A stretch of DNA of 6,181 nt from the NCBI GenBank assembly GCA_965603295.1, contig CBFDCL010000109.1, positions 1 to 6,181 of the forward strand, written 5' to 3'. Of this stretch, positions 4,198-6,181 are shown in pieces. The translations under genes were made by a program, and so were the position numbers. This DNA is from JAFGWO01 sp965603295 (lineage in GTDB: Bacteria; BMS3Abin14). Position 1 is the stretch's first letter; every line of letters begins with the position of its first letter. The notes under the pieces were generated by a model that was not told where the DNA came from, ran no database searches, and saw only the letters and a program-made list of their open reading frames with translations.

Positions 4198-6181
4198 TTG
4201 CCGGACTCCTTCCGTTTCATCGTCGATCGCCTTATCCACGAACCAGCCGTAATTCCCGGAATTACTGCCCAGTTTAACCCCCCAAACGAGGATGGAACTA
4301 ACCTTCCGCGCAGTGTTAATGCCGCTTTTCTGCTCGCTCTGGGAAACGGGCCTTTATCTTGTCAGGCCCTCGAATACCTCCTGGCACACCGGGACGATCC
4401 CTGCTGGTCAAACACCGCCCGATTCTACCTCGAGGTCCTGGATCGGATCGAATCCGAAATCAGCGATCGAATGGTCAATGATCCTGGATTCAATAAGGCG
4501 ATCCAGGACCTCGTCAAACGGCTGAGAACCGGTTTCGATCCGGATCATCCCGAAATCGTTGAAGGGATTCGGAACGTTTTTTTCCCCGAGGGGGCGGGGT
4601 TACCGGGAGATCGTGCCCAGGCTGTCGGGCAGCTCCGGAAACAAAGGACCGTGGTCATCCGTGCTCTTAATCCGGACCCCGTCAAGTTTCCCCACAGGGA
4701 GATCCTTTTTACCTCCAACGTTCTTCTGACCGTTCCCCCTTCCGGGAAAGAGACGGATTCCCTCCTGAACCGGGAGATGACGGAAATTGTAAAGGGCATC
4801 CTTTCGGAAGAGCAGGCTTTCTGGTACGACCACCCGATCCCCATCGGAATCGAGACCGCGAAGAACGAGGCTGTTTACGGATTAAAAGAACTGGAGGATG
4901 CGGTTTGTTTCGAGATTCGACGGGGGACTGCTCCGCCGGATGCCCGCATCCCGGTGCTTCTGTCCCTTTCCACGACCCATCATGGTCTCCGATCCCTCGC
5001 CCGCCCCTGGATCCGGGAAGAGCTTGAAAAATCCGGTTCTGTCCCCCACCTGGACCTTTTCGCCGTTTCCGAGGATGACGTACGGGACCTTCTTGATGAG
5101 GTGCTTTTCCCCGCCTCTACTTTTTACAGCCCGGGGGCGGAAACGGATGCTTTAAAGGAAGTCCTCGGTGTGGATGGAGAGTACGGCCGGCATTACTCCT
5201 TTCTGAAGGCCGTTGCTGCCCTCTGGCATGTTCTCCTCGATACCGGTGTCAGGGCCACTTTCAAGATCGACCTGGACCAGGTTTTTCCCCAGGAGGTTCT
5301 GGTGTCAGAGACAGGCCGGTCGGCCTTCGAGCACCTTTCGGATCCCCTCTGGGGGGCCGAGGGCCGGGATGCGGAGGGCAGGGAGGTCCGTCTGGGGATG
5401 CTGGCCGGGGCTCTCGTTAACCAATGGGAGATTAAAAAGGGGCTTTTTACCCCCGATGTCAAGTGGCCGCCGGGAAAACCGGAAGGCGACCGCTGGATTT
5501 TTGACAGCACCCTTCCCCAAGCCCTTTCCACGGAAGGCGAAATGATGGCGCGCTACGGTGAAGAAGGACCGGATGGTCGGAGAACCTGCCTTCAAAGGGT
5601 CCACGTCACCGGTGGTACAACGGGCATCCTAATTAAGGACCTGAGGCGATACCGGCCTTTCACCCCCGCGTGGATAGGACGGGCCGAAGACCAGGCCTAC
5701 CTCATGTCGGTCCTGGAGACAGAAAAAGGGCCCGCACTGCGTTATGTTCACGCAAGTGGTTTTTTCATGCGGCACGACAAGGAATCCTTCGCGGGCGATA
5801 CAATTGAGGCGGCCCGACTGGGGAAAGAAGTGGGCGACTACGTTCGAATCCTGGCCTTCTCATCCTATGCCCGAGGCCTCCCCTGGGGGGCCGACAGGAT
5901 CAAGGAGGCCGTTGATCCTTTCACGGGGTGCTTTATCTCGAAGATCCCCGTAACGGTATCCGCCTTGCGTCTGGCCCTGTCGGCGGCCTGTCTTTTCGGG
6001 GAGGGGTCCGAGGGGGCCTTGAAGGAAGCGGAAGATCTCCTGTCCATAGGATGTGCACGACTCACCCGGGCAGCGCGAATGGTGGGCAACACGGATCCGG
6101 CCGGAGAAACATATCGGCACAGCAAATCAGGGTGGGACCTTTTTTACGACACCCTGGATGGTCTGGAAAAAGGCTTGAGTA
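4198..6181 (+). CDS. Large protein of unknown family with GT-A-like features (partial, runs off right edge)
   Basis: An uninterrupted frame of 661 codons with no stop before the window end. The only nearby start is TTG at 4198, with GGGAG (4184-4188) 9 nt upstream; no ATG occurs in frame until codon 92. Third positions are strongly G/C, as expected for coding sequence here. No signal peptide or membrane helix is apparent, so it is probably cytoplasmic. Features: RIPVLLSLSTTHHGLRSLAR (251-270); a block ending ATFKIDLDQVFP (353-364), in which D358-x-D360 resembles a metal-binding DxD; TGGTTGILIKDLRRY (471-485); GRAEDQAYLMSVL (494-506); then RYVHASGFFMRHDKESFAGD and VDPFTGCFISKIP. The DxD plus downstream ED pattern suggests a nucleotide-sugar (GT-A type) transferase, an inference only. 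I do not recognise the family. It probably shares an operon with pfpI. Confidence 0.85.
   Translation, partial: MPDSFRFIVDRLIHEPAVIPGITAQFNPPNEDGTNLPRSVNAAFLLALGNGPLSCQALEYLLAHRDDPCWSNTARFYLEVLDRIESEISDRMVNDPGFNKAIQDLVKRLRTGFDPDHPEIVEGIRNVFFPEGAGLPGDRAQAVGQLRKQRTVVIRALNPDPVKFPHREILFTSNVLLTVPPSGKETDSLLNREMTEIVKGILSEEQAFWYDHPIPIGIETAKNEAVYGLKELEDAVCFEIRRGTAPPDARIPVLLSLSTTHHGLRSLARPWIREELEKSGSVPHLDLFAVSEDDVRDLLDEVLFPASTFYSPGAETDALKEVLGVDGEYGRHYSFLKAVAALWHVLLDTGVRATFKIDLDQVFPQEVLVSETGRSAFEHLSDPLWGAEGRDAEGREVRLGMLAGALVNQWEIKKGLFTPDVKWPPGKPEGDRWIFDSTLPQALSTEGEMMARYGEEGPDGRRTCLQRVHVTGGTTGILIKDLRRYRPFTPAWIGRAEDQAYLMSVLETEKGPALRYVHASGFFMRHDKESFAGDTIEAARLGKEVGDYVRILAFSSYARGLPWGADRIKEAVDPFTGCFISKIPVTVSALRLALSAACLFGEGSEGALKEAEDLLSIGCARLTRAARMVGNTDPAGETYRHSKSGWDLFYDTLDGLEKGLS

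Noticed and set aside
4168..4200. The TAG of pfpI and the following large ORF are in the same reading frame, so amber read-through (for example pyrrolysine) could fuse them.
   Set aside because: The PfpI protein ends at the normal family length and C-terminus (EELK), and the next ORF has its own TTG with a GGGAG site. Two ordinary genes explain it; same frame has a one-in-three chance.
4545..4844. Open frames on the minus strand, and in the other plus frames, within 4292-6125.
   Set aside because: All lie inside the 661-codon plus-strand frame, which has better codon structure and motif-like blocks.

Overview
The window (about 6.2 kb, moderately GC-rich) looks like chromosomal sequence of a Gram-negative, probably anaerobic, respiring bacterium. 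A deltaproteobacterial-type lineage (Desulfobacterota or a relative) is the best guess. The basis is a membrane protein with a CxxCH heme-c site, an sfsA gene, a LapA-domain protein, and intergenic repeats of the TCATTGCGAG palindrome and heptamer-word kind that I associate with such genomes. No tRNA, rRNA, CRISPR array, transposase or phage gene was seen.

Layout. Bases 1-315 hold a strong rho-independent terminator for a gene lying mostly to the left, then a promoter-bearing leader. A plus-strand cluster follows: a cupin-fold protein with a degenerate metal site (316-705), a 74-aa two-helix membrane protein (737-961) and a 74-aa LapA-domain (DUF1049) membrane protein (1064-1288). A 416-bp gap between convergent genes (1289-1704) is packed with repeats: a decayed palindromic element of about 142 bp and six short arrays, each with its own roughly 7-nt unit. 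Next come two minus-strand genes. One is a 309-aa heme protein joining a periplasmic CxxCH segment, a CopD-like membrane core and a cytoplasmic cytochrome b5-like domain (1705-2634). The other is the DNA-binding/nuclease family protein SfsA (2760-3476, TTG start). Divergent from sfsA, a perfect extended -10 promoter precedes a possible 27-codon leader ORF containing a terminator-like hairpin. Then come a PfpI/DJ-1 family protein (3655-4170) and, 27 bp later, a long ORF that runs off the right edge (4198 onward, at least 661 codons). The long ORF has glycosyltransferase-A-like features but no family I can name.

How the genes relate. The cupin and the 74-aa protein after it are close enough to be co-transcribed; the LapA-like gene may be too. 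pfpI and the long ORF look like an operon from the 3515-3523 promoter. The heme protein has its own leader with an operator-like palindrome, so it is probably regulated separately from sfsA. I see no complete new defence or mobile system. The most unusual items are the three-module heme protein, the heptamer-array/palindrome intergenic region, the leader ORF/hairpin before pfpI, and the unrecognised large protein at the right edge.
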